DNA of 64,000 nt from contig CM035807.1 of assembly GCA_020466095.1 (NCBI GenBank), positions 59,838,466 through 59,902,465 on the forward strand, read 5' to 3'. Below, piece after piece: positions 31,513 to 43,104 of the stretch. Position numbers and translations under genes: made by a program. How positions within the stretch are numbered: position 1 is the first letter of the stretch; every line of letters begins with the position of its first letter. The notes under the pieces are model-generated. The model did not search any database and was not told where the DNA came from. It was given only the letters and a program-made list of their open reading frames with translations. This DNA is from Chlorops oryzae. Its lineage: Eukaryota; Arthropoda; Insecta; Diptera; Chloropidae.

Positions 31513-31796
31513 CTCTTCCGATTATTGCTCGCTGCAGTCTTGAGATACGCATCATAGCACTGCTTGCAGGCCGCCTTGATAACATTAACCCACATGCCAT
31601 CTGTTCCCGTTTCCTGATTCTCCACCACACGAATGCAACCCTTATGGGCCTCTTTCGTTGCAACTCATTCGTCCTGCAACTCCGTTAGAATCATATCTAG
31701 CACAAACTTATCGGAGTGCACCCCTATGTGAGATTGTTCAGTGAATTCTAACAAATTGTTTACTAACCGCATAAATTCAGTCACTCTCGTTGCCAT
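31512..31796 (-). pseudogene. Unit B gag N-terminal remnant
   Basis: ATG at 31796; the same early TGA as in the other units (about 45 codons in), then VVENQETGTDGMWVNVIKA and CYDAYLKTAASNNRK up to the LINE breakpoint. Only about 95 codons remain. Confidence 0.8.
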
Positions 31797-33411
31797 ATTG
31801 AATATTTAAATTTATTTTCTAAGCAAGAGCAGAGCTGAAATTTCAAAAAGGGCGTGGCAGATGAGGAAGACGCGGGACCAAATCTAAAACTAAGACAATT
31901 GGAAAGGGGCGTGACACTCCGTTGACTCCGAAACAAAATTCGGGAATGGGTGACCCTGTAAATAATGGATTAGAAACTCAGAGTGTCCGATGGGTCGTGG
32001 TAACCAAAAAAAAAACACAAACAACGAGCGAGACACAACCAAATGTTCGGGAGTGCGAGAGAAAAAAACGGTGCGCGGGTTAACCACTGGAGGGCGAATC
32101 GCGTGAAAAAATTTTAAATTTATATAAATACCAAAAAAATATGCGTGAAATATTTTCAATTTATAAAAATACCAAAAAAATATGGAATATTTTAAATATT
32201 AATCTATAAATTATATAATTTGATCACGATTTCTATTGCGGAGAGCGTTAAATAAAAAATTAGCAACACGAAAGACGGATATAAATAAATTCGGGACTTA
32301 AAAATTATTTGCTTCTTCTTCAGACCGATGGTCACCTCGCGCTCTGATTAGCTTAAAAATGTATGAAGAATTTTTTTTAACGACGCGACATGATTGGCTT
32401 ATGAAATGAAACGTTCTAGTACGCACTGCGAGCGATAAGGCTTTTCACGCAATTTTATTTTTAGATTTGAATTGAATCTCAACAAGCGACGTCAATCTGT
32501 TTCTTTTCGTGTGCTTAGTGCTTTTTTCTAACCCGATGCAATCAACCAAGAAACGGATTTGTAAAAAAATTTTTTTCTCTTTTGAAAACACTAATTTGAA
32601 GCCGGAAAATGGAATAGGAAATAACGAATTAATTTTGGTGTCAAATAACGAAATAATTTTTTATTTGCTCTTTTTTCCTTTTTTTTGTTTTTTTCTTTGT
32701 TGTTTTTAAATGATTTGCCGTCGGTAAATGGAATATGAGTTTTTTAGTTGATTCTGAATGTAAATTTGTCGTCGGGAAAACGTATATTTTGTGTGGCAAT
32801 GACCTGTGGTCTTTCTAACGAGATTCAGAAAGTTATTCAATAGCTTTTGGGAAAACAAATTTTACCGTTTGTGCTTGAGGAGCGACAAATGAGGGTTCTT
32901 TTTTGTACGGAAAACACGACAAAAAACAAAAAAAGAGCAAATATATTTTAATTATATGAATAGAAATATATAAAGTGAATCACTCACTTACGTTATAACC
33001 TTTTGTAGCTGTTAAAAGTGACGCAATGACTTCGCCACAGGGTGCGGTTGATTTTTTTTGTTGTTTTATTACGCGGCGCAAGGTATTTCAATGGCTCGCA
33101 GGACCAAATTTTTTTTGCGCTTTGAAAAAAGATAATAAACTTCAACAAGCTTTGTATTTTTAATAAAATTCACTAAGTCTTTTTTATTTGTCCTGTTTTT
33201 GGCAAGTTAATTTTCAAACTACTATACAAAGCTTTTGGGATCAAAACAAAGGAAATGCATGACTGCGACGGGGTATAACAGCGGGTGTAAGCGGTTTGGC
33301 GGTTGTCGATCGAGTGAGTTGTCTGAAAGACATAGGAGCAAAGAAAGTGACAAACAAAGGACCGAACCCACCAAAAACCAAAGTTTAAGTATTAGTGCGT
33401 CTATTGTGTGA
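31797..33411 (-). repeat. B/C junction: leader, presumed LTR, 3' UTR
   Basis: Same order as the A/B junction, with small differences, for example an extra AGGGGCGTGACAC piece near 31905 and CCGTCGGTAAATGG at about 32719. No second LTR or target duplication between units. Confidence 0.7.
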
Positions 33412-36400
33412 GGACGAATTCGGAAGGATCACCAATATGACCCTTACATATACCGCGCGTGGTACGAATGTCAGCGACGCGAACCCGTTTATCCCGAACT
33501 GGATGGATTTTCACGACACGATCTTATTGCCATTCTTCTTTTAGGTATTCCTCTTTCCATCGGCAACAAACTTATTGGGATAAGGCTTTTATGCGTTGCC
33601 AACGTTTCATTAGTGAGAGTGTATTTTGCAAGCTTTCTGGCTCCAAGGGCGCGAGGAGAGGTCCTCCGACAACTAAGTGCACTGGCGTCAATGTTTGCAA
33701 ATCGTGAAGATTATCGGATATCGCATGAAGGGGGCGTGTATTTAGACAACTTACTATTCTCGCTAACAATGTAGAAAATTCTTCAAACGTATATGTGAGG
33801 TTTATTGTCAATTTTCGGAAATGCTGCTTAAAATTCTTTGCAGCAGCTTCCCAAAGACCGCCTATGCGTGGAGCTCCTTAAGGTAAGAATGACCAGGATA
33901 CCTCTTGTTCGGAAATTTAAAGGTGAACTTGTTGTCGGGTTTTCATCAAACATTTCTAGAATCAAGACGAAGCTCTTTCAACGTTCCGACAAAGTTCGTT
34001 CCGTTATCGGAAAAGACCTTAAGCGGACATCCCCGCCGCGAGGCGAGCCAAAAGAAAACTGCCAGAAAGGATGCAGAGGAGGGGTCACTCGTAACTTCTT
34101 AATGAACAGCGTTAATAGCAAAGCAAACAAAGAGACACACACACCCCTTGGTCAGGCAGCAAAATCTCCAAGTAAAAGACTTGATGTCAAAGGGTCCAGC
34201 AAAATTGTCCCCAGTATTTGTAAAAGGTCGAGATAAGGATGAAGCGCTCGCGGGGAAGTGCAGCCGTGAGTTGAGCTACCTGCTTTTTCTTAAAAATGGT
34301 GGACACTTTTCAACTACGGATAACTAGCTTGATAGAGGCTTTAGCTTGAGGCAACCAAAACTGACTTCGAACAGCATTAGTTAATTGCCTCCATGAATGG
34401 TCACCTGATTAATATGGTTAACCAAGAGCCGCGTTAAATGAGCATCCTTGCGTAAAACTATGGGGTGTTTTTCCTCAAAATATAATTCTTGAGAGGCGGC
34501 CAGCCGTCTCCAAATTCGGATCAAACTATCTTGATGCATGAAAGGACTCAACGAGTACAAGCTACTCTTACGATTCACTAAACGTTTTTCGAATAAATCC
34601 GCAAATTCCGTCGGAAAATGATGCAACTGAGCTGCATCAGATTCAAAGAACCGCCCTGAAAGGTGGGTTCGGCGCATTCGAGCGTGCACGCGAAGCAAAT
34701 AACTCATGACACGAAGAGCTCGAGCAAAGCTTGAGAAACGGACAAGAAGGTCATCTTGAACAGTAGACACTGCTACATGCACGCGGACACTTCGAGTGAG
34801 GTAGTACAGTTCTGTAAGGGAAACATAATCGACCACTGTGACTGATCCAACTATAGCCACAAAGGGCAATTCCACCAGAGAGCGTTGGACACTTGTTCTG
34901 GGGCAGGTATCCCCCGTGACGAGAGGTCAGCAGGGTTATCAGCCGATTCAACATGAGACCAACGTTGAATTCCTACGACCTCCGCGATTTTTGCCACCCA
35001 ATTAGCTACAAAGGTGGTCCAATGATATGCAGGCTTAGCCAAGCAGGGAAGAACAATAGGCGAATCAGACCAAAATTGAATTTTTGGTCGTTCCGCTCCC
35101 AAGGATGGGAGGAGCGACTGCACTAAATCAGCGATCAAAGCCGTCGCACAGAGTTCAAGACGGGGTTAGGAAATCGTTTTAACAGGTGCTTTCTTGGATT
35201 TGGAAAAGAGGAGGTGAAAAAAGGAGGTATTATGCTCCGATACCCGGGCATAAATACAGGCTTCAAATGCTTTTTCGGAAGCATCGCAAAACGCATGAAA
35301 TTTGATATCACATGATGGGGTAAACTTAACTTAAGTGGGAATTCTAACATCATTCAGACTAGCCAAATTTTCAAGAAAATTTTTCCATCGTTGGAGAAGA
35401 AGGGTGGGCAACGCGTCATCCCAACCAGTTTGTGAGACCCAAACTTGCTGCGTAATGATACTCGCAGTCACCACTATGAAAGCCAACCATCCTGCTGGAT
35501 CGAACAGCTATGCAATATCTGAAAGAACTTGCCGCTTGGTATATGAAGTCTTGATTTCTACCGCTTCCACTCTAAAGTGAAACCGGTCAGACGAGGCATT
35601 CCACCGAATAACTAAGGTCTTTGCTTCACTGGATTCTACAAGAGGCACAAAGTCTTCAGTGAGCCGATGTTACTTGGCGATATCTGACAACAGTGCAGGA
35701 TGGTTGGAAGTCCATTTGCGAAGAGGGAACCCGGCTGAGTTCAAAGCGTTGTTTAACTCATCACGAGCTTTGCTCGCCGTGTTCAGGTCGTGGGCCCTAC
35801 CGAGTGCTTCATCAATATACATAAAGTGTTTTATGAGACGGAGCGCAATTAACGCAAAACGTAACGGTCTTCAATTCGGAATCTTTGACCGACTCATCAG
35901 ACGTTTTCCGAAAGAGTATGTTTGGGGTGGACTAATATTTGTCGATACATTTTTCAATATCGCTATTGAACACAAATTGGAAGAAACGCCACTTTAAGAT
36001 CAAAAGGGTCAGGTCAGCTTGACGGGTTAAGTCGGTATGCAGTATTTCATTGAGACTGACTCCGTTAGCCGTACGGCTGGAAGCATTTAAGACGACTCGA
36101 AGCTTGGTAGTGGTTCTTTCTGGTTTTATCACGGCGTGATACGGTAAATAATAGTGCGCAGGTCGATCTTGAAAAGTGGGTGATGGGACGGGAGACATAT
36201 GCTGCAATACTAGATATTCTCCAAAAACTTGATTGTTTTTCTCCTTTTGAAATGTATCACGGGACAGTCGAACTTCACTTCGCAGCCATTGTTTCATTGC
36301 AATGTGTCGGGATAAGCTTATTTCTCGTTTAGAAAAGGGGTCCTTCTTGAAGGGCAACGTGACCATATAAGGGCCATTTGGAAGACGAGACAGCTTCTAT

Positions 36401-36994
36401 CCGCTTCAGAAATGAATTGGTTGCGAGGAAGCTCCTCCACCTACCAAAACTTTTCTAATTGTATCTCCAAGGTGACTTCACTAAAAAACGAAACATTAGT
36501 AGAGAAAGCGGTTACTGGTTGTCTGGTTTTGTTGGTCCCGTAAGAATCCAGCCGAACACGCTCTCAATAGCGACACTTCCTTAAAAGCCGAGATTTACAT
36601 CAGCAAACTTAAGGTCAACCACATTCACAGCATTTGCGGAAAGCGAAAAAGAGGGAAGGGTGCCGGCTAATTAGCCAAAGATTAAGGCAACAGTTGATAT
36701 AGATACATCTGCATCTCGAGTGGAACTTAATGTGATATTACAGCATTTTCTCACTTGTGCGGTTACCACATTGCTAAGACCAGCGACTCTTGTATTCACT
36801 CTCTCCGTTGGCAACTTAACAAGTTTTCGCAGCCTATCCCAAATAAAAGTAAACTCCGACCCTGGGTCCACTAATGCCATGGCGGGATAAATCTCACCAT
36901 TGTTACTCAGATGGACAACGGCGGTGCTAAACAAGATCCTTGCGAAATGGTTTTGGAATACGGTAATACGCCGAGGAACTGGCGGCAAAAACAT
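33412..36994 (-). pseudogene. Unit C pol remnant: integrase, RNase H, RT, protease
   Basis: 36994-36671: protease piece (ALVDPGSEFTFIWDRL). 36366-35932: RT fingers (YYLPYHAVIKPERTTTKLRV, SLNEILHTDLTRQADL). 35700-35340: connection piece on the minus strand. 35353-34851: RNase H pieces including PKIQFWSDSPIVL with the Asp-Ser pair, and VESADNPADLSSRGI. 34875-34381: integrase zinc-finger approach. 33811-33572: integrase tail with LQTLTPVHLVVGGPLL. The integrase second Asp motif (DNGTNF) appears retained near 34000. Many frameshifts; no product expected. Confidence 0.8.
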
Positions 36995-37117
36995 TTGAGG
37001 ATATCGACTGTGATCTACTCAAACGATTTGCGACGGTCGACGGAGATGCCGACGATTCAACTTGATTATGCAGAGCTCTGCGAGCATGACTTCCATTCGT
37101 GGGTGTTCAGTTCGAAG

Positions 37118-38974
37118 TAGAGATGCGCATGGGCCTTATTTTTTTTCGGGGCCCATCGGGCCCCTGCGTGTACCCATGGGCTCGGGCATAAAAATGAAAA
37201 ATGTGCGTGCCTCGTGCGTGTTCGTGATAAAACCCGAAACACGAAAAAAGTACGATACAACACGAAAAAACCCGAAAAACTTAAATTATGAAATTGAAAA
37301 TGAAAAAGTTCGTAGTGTAAACAGCTTCTAACATATTGTATTCCGAATAGAAGTAATCGATAAATTTTACGAAATCGGCTCTTCTCAACATGCCTAGAAG
37401 TGTTTCAAAACACATCATAACTAAAATTAAATTGTTAATCGACTCGTCAAAAAATTGTGTACAATATTTCAAACACTCCGAACTGAACAGTAAATTAACA
37501 AAAACTCTAAAACAGCATATAAAGACACGGTGGAATTCTATATATATATTGTTAAAGAGTATACATGATGTTCAAGACGAAATCAAAAGTACTTTATTAC
37601 AAAAAAATAAATTAGATCGTCTCGTTGGCTTGGATTTCATGTTGCTTGAGGAAGTCCTCTTATTTTTACAGCCGTTCAAGGAGTGTTCTGAAAAATTGAG
37701 CTCAGAAAAAGAGCCAACAATGTAGATATTTGCATTGTGGTCTGAAAAATTAATGAAAAAGTGCGTATTACCGACATTTGATTCTGATGTCATAGCACAA
37801 ATAAAAAGAAATACATAAGACTGCTTAAAAAAGCGTTTTTAGCCAATAACTACCCATTTAGTAGGTTTGTATTTAAACCCTCCATTTAAGGAGCTAAATT
37901 TCGTATCAGAGGAAAAGAAAAAGCTTGTGTTAACCACTGTTACTGCAATGCTTAAAGAAATTAATGTCGAAGAAGTTAGCAGCTGCGCATGCGAAAATGA
38001 CGACCCAAATTTAGTCGCACATGAATTTGTGGAGTTCTTAGATGCACGCCACTCGAAGAAAAGAAAACTCGTGAAAGACACAGTAGAGGCAGAAATGGAA
38101 AGATATCATAGCATGGCTGTGAGTCATGATACTGATACCCTTACATTTTGGAAAAATTGTTCCGATTTAAATTTGTTGCAAAAGTTAGCAGAGCTATTTT
38201 GGCCGTTCCCGTCAGCTCGGCGACAAGTGCGCGTGTCTTTTCAACATCAGGGTTAATTTTAAATGAAAGGCGCACCAGACTTTTGAGCTCCAATCTGGAT
38301 AAAATATTGTTTTTGAATAAAAATATGTAAAGTTAATAGTACACGAAATGTAAAAAGCCAAATTCGTATGTGGCTTTGACGTCACGATAAAAAAGAAAAA
38401 CAAATTTAATATAAATTTTTCATTTTTTTTACTTTCTGACGTCAATATTATATTCAAATGCGGCTTTTTACATTTTGTGTACTATAAACTTAAGACACTG
38501 TAAATATGTATGTATAATTTAGGTATGTTATTGTTACAAGTATATGCATCCAAATGTTATACACAAGAAAAAGTACAAATAAATTTGAGGAATTCGAGTA
38601 CCTAGTATCAATAACTGAGTTGTTGCTAAAACCGATTCAAGAAATTGTTTGCCTGTTTTTGGACCAAAATGCATAGCATTCATTACTATAATCTCATATT
38701 CGGGGGGAATAAAAGTAAGAATATTTAATTGAAAAGAACTCAATTCATTTTGTTTGAGACCAAATAAAACTAAAACTTCAATATATTTTTATTATTTTTA
38801 TATTGATTTTTAAAAAAAACTTTTTTTAAAACATCAACTTTTGACTTTCGTGCTTTTTCGGGCCGGGCCGGGCTTTTTTGAAAATATGCCGTGCCGGGCC
38901 GGGCCGGGCCTATAAAATTTGGTTCGGGCTCGGGCGTTTGCGGGCCTCAAAATTAAGGCCCGTGCGCATCTCTA
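37118..38974 (+). mobile_element. hAT-superfamily DNA transposon in unit C
   Basis: Ends TAGAGATGCGCATGGGCCTT and the inverse on the right (one mismatch in the first 20). Flanked by an 8-bp duplication GTTCGAAG (37110-37117) / GTTCGAAA (38975-38982), one base changed since insertion. Subterminal GC-rich repeats (GGCCGGGCCGGGC) lie at 38860-38950. It carries a broken transposase on the + strand. Confidence 0.92.
37390..38330 (+). pseudogene. hAT transposase remnant
   Basis: 37390-37725: KTRWNSIYILLKSI, the RW motif region of hAT enzymes, then LLFLQPFKECSEKLSSEKEP. 37867-38256 and 38148-38330 together show the C-terminal dimerisation domain: KVSRAILAVPVSSATSARVF, then STSGLILNERRTRLL and DKILFLNKN. 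The frame changes at least twice, an early stop follows EPTM near 37725, and the N-terminal BED finger and first catalytic part are missing. It would have catalysed cut-and-paste at 8-bp targets; now dead. Confidence 0.88.
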
Positions 38975-39037
38975 GTTCGAAATGCTGGTTTGAGGTTTAC
39001 TGGATTCTTTATAAAGGAGGGTAAGATTACGCTGCTG

Positions 39038-40431
39038 ACATTTTTTCATTTATTTCATTTATTTATTTAGCTCAGTGTAAGTGCAATAAGAATGAATCTT
39101 TTTTAGCACACACGCAAAATTATGATTCCAACACAAAAAAAAAAAATTAATCAAAATTAAGTTAAGAGAAATTAAAAAGCAAAGAAAAGAAAGTAAGAGA
39201 AAGCTAAGTGAGAAAAAATTGATATGTGGACCACAAAACTTTAAGTATGCGAGGAAGAGAAGAAAAAAAAAAAAAAAACTATTAATAATAAGTAGATAAA
39301 TAAATCAAAATAATAAAAATAATATAAGAATATTTGTCTTATGTTAGCTCCGAATTGCTGAAATGCTGACGAATAGCCCGCCTAAATATTACATCCCCCC
39401 CAATACATCTTAAGTTCACTGGTAGAGAGTTCCACAATCTGATGGTACTGACAAAATAGAGTCGAGACGAGTTTGTATATTCAAACCTGGGTACAATCAG
39501 TTGCTTACTGCGGATTGATCTAGAGAAGCGCAGCTTTTCAAAGAGATACCCCGGCGTGCGGGAATTTAATAACTTGTGCAAGAAAATACAGTTGTTGCCA
39601 AGCATGTAATTTTTGAGAGTGCAGCCCAGTAAGGATCTACTCCACTCCGATACCCGATCAAATATCCTAAGGCCGTAGACATACCTGACAGCGCTATTAA
39701 AAGCTACTTGCAACGACTGTTGGGATGAAGAATCCAAAGTGCAAAAAACGTTCTGGGAGTAGCATATAATGGGCATAATCAACTGTTTAACTAGTCTCCC
39801 CCGCACTTCCACTGGAGTAGCGTTAGAGAAACTCCTCAAATTCCGAAGGGCTGAGTATACTCGGCGAACTACAGAATTGATGTGGGTTTTAGCAGACAGG
39901 CTCGAATTGAGATGAAAACCCAGGTTAACGGTGCAATCAACAAACTTTAACGGAATCTCACCCACCAATAAGGAAGGAAGATTGATGCAGGAATTGTGAC
40001 TCCTAGCGATAGGCAAGACAAATGACTTTTCAGCGTTAAGTTTTAGGCTGTTATTGGAAGCCCACATAAAAATACACTTTAGATCCTCATTAAGTCTGAA
40101 AGACAGGTCTTCAATTAGGCCTACAGGTCTCGAGAGGTAGAGCTGAAAATCATCTGCATAAGCATGCACTTTGGAGTTTTTCACAAGAGCGAATAAGTCA
40201 TTTATGAACATGCAGAACAATAATGGGCCTAAAATTGATCCTTGCGGAACACCAGACAATACCAACAAGAGATCAGAAAAGTTGTTTCCGACTTTAACTT
40301 TTTGGTATCTAGCATGCAAATAGCTTTGTATCAATTTCACCGCTGTGTTACTGAAATTAAAGAAATTAGTCAACTTTTTACACAGGAGCGCGTGACTAAC
40401 AGAGTCGAAAGCTTTCGAGAAATCTACTACA
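39038..40431 (-). mobile_element. 5'-truncated CR1/jockey-group LINE in unit C
   Basis: Inserted between GCTGCTGACATT and TACACGTGTATGAAC of gag. The 3' end (left) is a T-rich CATTT repeat, i.e. an AAATG-type tail on the minus strand. The 5' end is cut in RT motif A. No target duplication beyond the shared bases is evident. Confidence 0.82.
39339..40431 (-). pseudogene. LINE ORF2 C-terminal half (RT), open frame of 344+ codons
   Basis: The minus reading begins at the truncation with VDFSKAFDSVSHALL (motif A), continues SGVPQGSILGPLLF (motif B), VHAYADDFQLY (motif C, YADD), NNSLKLNAEKS and a C-terminal domain with RLWNSLPVNLR, ending at 39339. Unlike the surrounding BEL, this frame has no stop, so the insertion is younger. 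Endonuclease and ORF1 are missing. It differs from the LINE in unit E although both belong to the CR1/jockey assemblage. Confidence 0.85.
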
Positions 40432-41588
40432 CGTGTATGAACTTGGGCAATCTTTTAGGAGATGCAAAAAAGATAAACAATTAATGCAACAGTTCTGTTT
40501 TTTGACGAGGTCCGACCGTTGAGGGAGGTTCGTCCTTTGAAACTTCACACATTGTCGTAACCCATACCTTTGATTGGGGCACAATCTACACGAGAGTTGC
40601 CATTGAGCCGCCGTGGGAGGTGTCGGCGGCGACTGCGGAGCAGATTGGGCCCCCTTGCCCGCTTGAAGCGATCCTGCACTACATATGTCAGAAATCGTTT
40701 CTAACGTTTGAAACCGCATTGCGAGAAAATTTTCCAATTCTTCCCATGACGGAATCTCGGTTTTACACCGGACTGACTGCTCCCATAACCAAAACTGAGG
40801 TCCGGTAGCCGTGTGGAGCAGAGATATACAAATATTCGATCCCAGTTGGATATTACGATTTGAAAACACATCAACGCAGAGATACAATTATTTATTACTC
40901 TTTGGAATGATTTTTTCTCTTTTCCGGATTCATGTGCGACAGTGGAAAGATTAAAGAAAGCTTTTAATTGGCTTTTAACGAGGGTAAGCTTATTCTTATA
41001 TCGATCCTGAAGATTTTGCCACGCTAGGGCAAATCCGTCGTTTGTTAATGGGGATTTACGAACAATTTCATTAGCTTTTCCTCGAGTTTTTAAGTGTAAA
41101 GGGTAAAGCTTCTCCACCAACGAGAGACCAGCATTGTGAGCGTACCATTCAGAAAACATGTGACGAAAACTAGGCCATGAAACATTACTGCCTTGAAAAA
41201 TGGGCAAGTCACATGGAAGCAACGTTACAGATTGAATGGCCTGCATATAGGATTCGTTGAAAGCCGATGCAGTTCGACTAGCTAGCCGTGCGTCTTCTTC
41301 ACTTATCTTCCGATTATTGCTCGTTGCAGTCTTGAGATACGCATCATAGCACTGCTTGCAGGCCGCCTGGATTACATTAATCCACATGCCATCTGTTCCC
41401 GTTTCCTGATTCTCCACCACACGTATGCAACCCTTATGGGCCTCTTTCGTTGCAACTCATTCGTCCTGCAACTCCGTTAGAATCATATCTAGCACAAATT
41501 GATCGGAGTGAACCTCTATGAGAGATTGTTCAGTGATTTCTAACAATTTGTTCACTAACCGCATAAATTCAGTCACTCTCGTTGCCAT

Positions 41589-43104
41589 ATTGAATATTTA
41601 AATTTATTTTCTAAGCAAGAAAAGAGCTGAAAATTCAAAAAAGGCGTGGCAGATGAGGAAGACGCGGGGCCGAATCTAAAACTAACACAATTGGCACGCT
41701 CCGTTGACTCCGAAACAAAATTCGGGAATGGGTGACCCTGTTAATAATGGATTAGAAACTCAGAGTGGCCGATGGGCGTGGTAATCCAAAAAAAAAACAC
41801 AAACAACGAGCGAGACACAACTTAATGTTCGGGAGAGCGAGAGAAAAAAAAGGTGCGCGGGTTAACCACTGGAGGGCGAATCGCGTGAAAAATTTTAAAT
41901 TTATAACTTATATTAATAGATCACGATTTCTATTGCGGAGAGCGCTAAATAAAAAATTAGCAACACGAAAGACGGATATTAATAAATTCGGGACTTAAAA
42001 ATTATTTGCTTCTTTTTCAGGCCGATGGTCACCTCGCGCTCTGATTAGCTTTAAAATGTATGAAGAATTTTTTTTTAACGACGCGACATGATTGGCTTAT
42101 GAAATCAAACGTTCTAGCACGCACTGCGGGCGATAAGGCTTTTCACGCAATTTTATTTTTAGATTTGAATTGAAGCTCAACAAGCGACGTCAATCTGTTT
42201 CTTTTCGTGTGGTTAGTGCTTTTTTCTAACCCGATGCAATCAACCACGAAACACATTTGTAAAAAATTTTTTTTCTCTTTTGAAAACACTAATTTGAAGC
42301 CGGAAAGTGGAATAGGAAATAACGAATTAATTTTGGTGTCAATTAACGAAATAATTTTTTATTTGCTCTTTTTTCCTTTTTTTTTTTTGTTGTTTTTACA
42401 ATGATTTGCCGTCGGCAAATGGATATGAGTTTTTGGGTTGATTCTGAATGTAAATTTGTCGTCGAGAAAACGTATATTTTGTGTGGCAATGACCTGTGGT
42501 CTTTCTAACGAGATTCAGAAAGTTGGTCAATAGCTTTTGGGAAAAAAAATTGATCCGTTTGTGATTGAGGAGCGTAAAATGAGGGTTTTTTTTGTACGGA
42601 AAACACGACAAAAAACAAAATAAGAGCAAATATATATATAATAATTATATGAATATAAATATATTAAGTGAATCACTCACTTACGTTAAAACCTTTTTTT
42701 ATTTGTTAAGAGTGACGCAATGACTTCGCTACAGGGTGGGGTTGTTTTTATTTGGTTGTTTTATTACGCGGCGCGAAGTATTTCAATGGCTCGCGAACCA
42801 AATTTTTTTTGCGCTTTGAAAAAAGATAATAAACTTCAACAAGCTTTGTATTTTTAATAAAATTCACTAAGTCTTTTTTATTTGTCCTTTTTTTGGCAAG
42901 TTAATTTACAAATTACTAAACAAAGCTTTTGGGATTAAAACAAAGGAAATGCACGACTGCGACGGGGTATAACAGCGGGTGTAAGCGGTTTGGCGGTTGT
43001 CGATCGAGTGAGTTGTCTGAAAGACATAAGAGCAAAGAAAGTGACAAACAAAGGACCAAAAAACCAAAAACCAAAGTTTTAGTATTAGTGCGTCTATTGT
43101 GTGA
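41589..43104 (-). repeat. C/D junction: leader, presumed LTR, 3' UTR
   Basis: Same block order as the other junctions but shorter, with a deletion near 41895 where AAATTTATAACTTATATTAA joins two AT-rich stretches. The 3' UTR side carries D/E-specific variants, for example TCGCGAACCAAATT near 42790 in place of CTCGCAGGACCAAATT. Confidence 0.7.

Larger units (their letters stand above)
26691..32700 (-). mobile_element. BEL/Pao array unit B, with LINE insertion and large deletion
   Basis: Integrase and RNase H parts run from 27402 to 28957. The unit then breaks into a LINE, and BEL resumes at about 31512 inside gag. Protease, RT and most of gag (about 3 kb net in unit C) are missing, so the LINE insertion or a later event deleted them. 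A further ~0.26-kb deletion lies near 27797 (TTTATTGTAAAGGATGCAGA joins distant sites). Confidence 0.8.
36995..41588 (-). pseudogene. Unit C gag remnant, split by hAT and LINE insertions
   Basis: ATG at 41588; the shared early TGA follows. Frame 41420-40701 has LLPCDLPIFQGSNVSWPSF, then RYKNKLTLVKSQLKAFFNLS, longer than in A or D because it lacks their frameshift there. 40887-40396 holds the Cys/His knuckles (CRLCPNQRYGLRQC, CCINCLSFLHLLKDC). The distal part is at 36995-37117 and 38983-39037, between the inserted elements. Confidence 0.85.
32710..42400 (-). mobile_element. BEL/Pao array unit C, with hAT and LINE insertions
   Basis: The most complete pol remnant of the array. Insertions: hAT at 37118-38974 and LINE at 39038-40431, both in the distal gag region. 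Removing them gives a unit of about 6.4 kb. Confidence 0.8.
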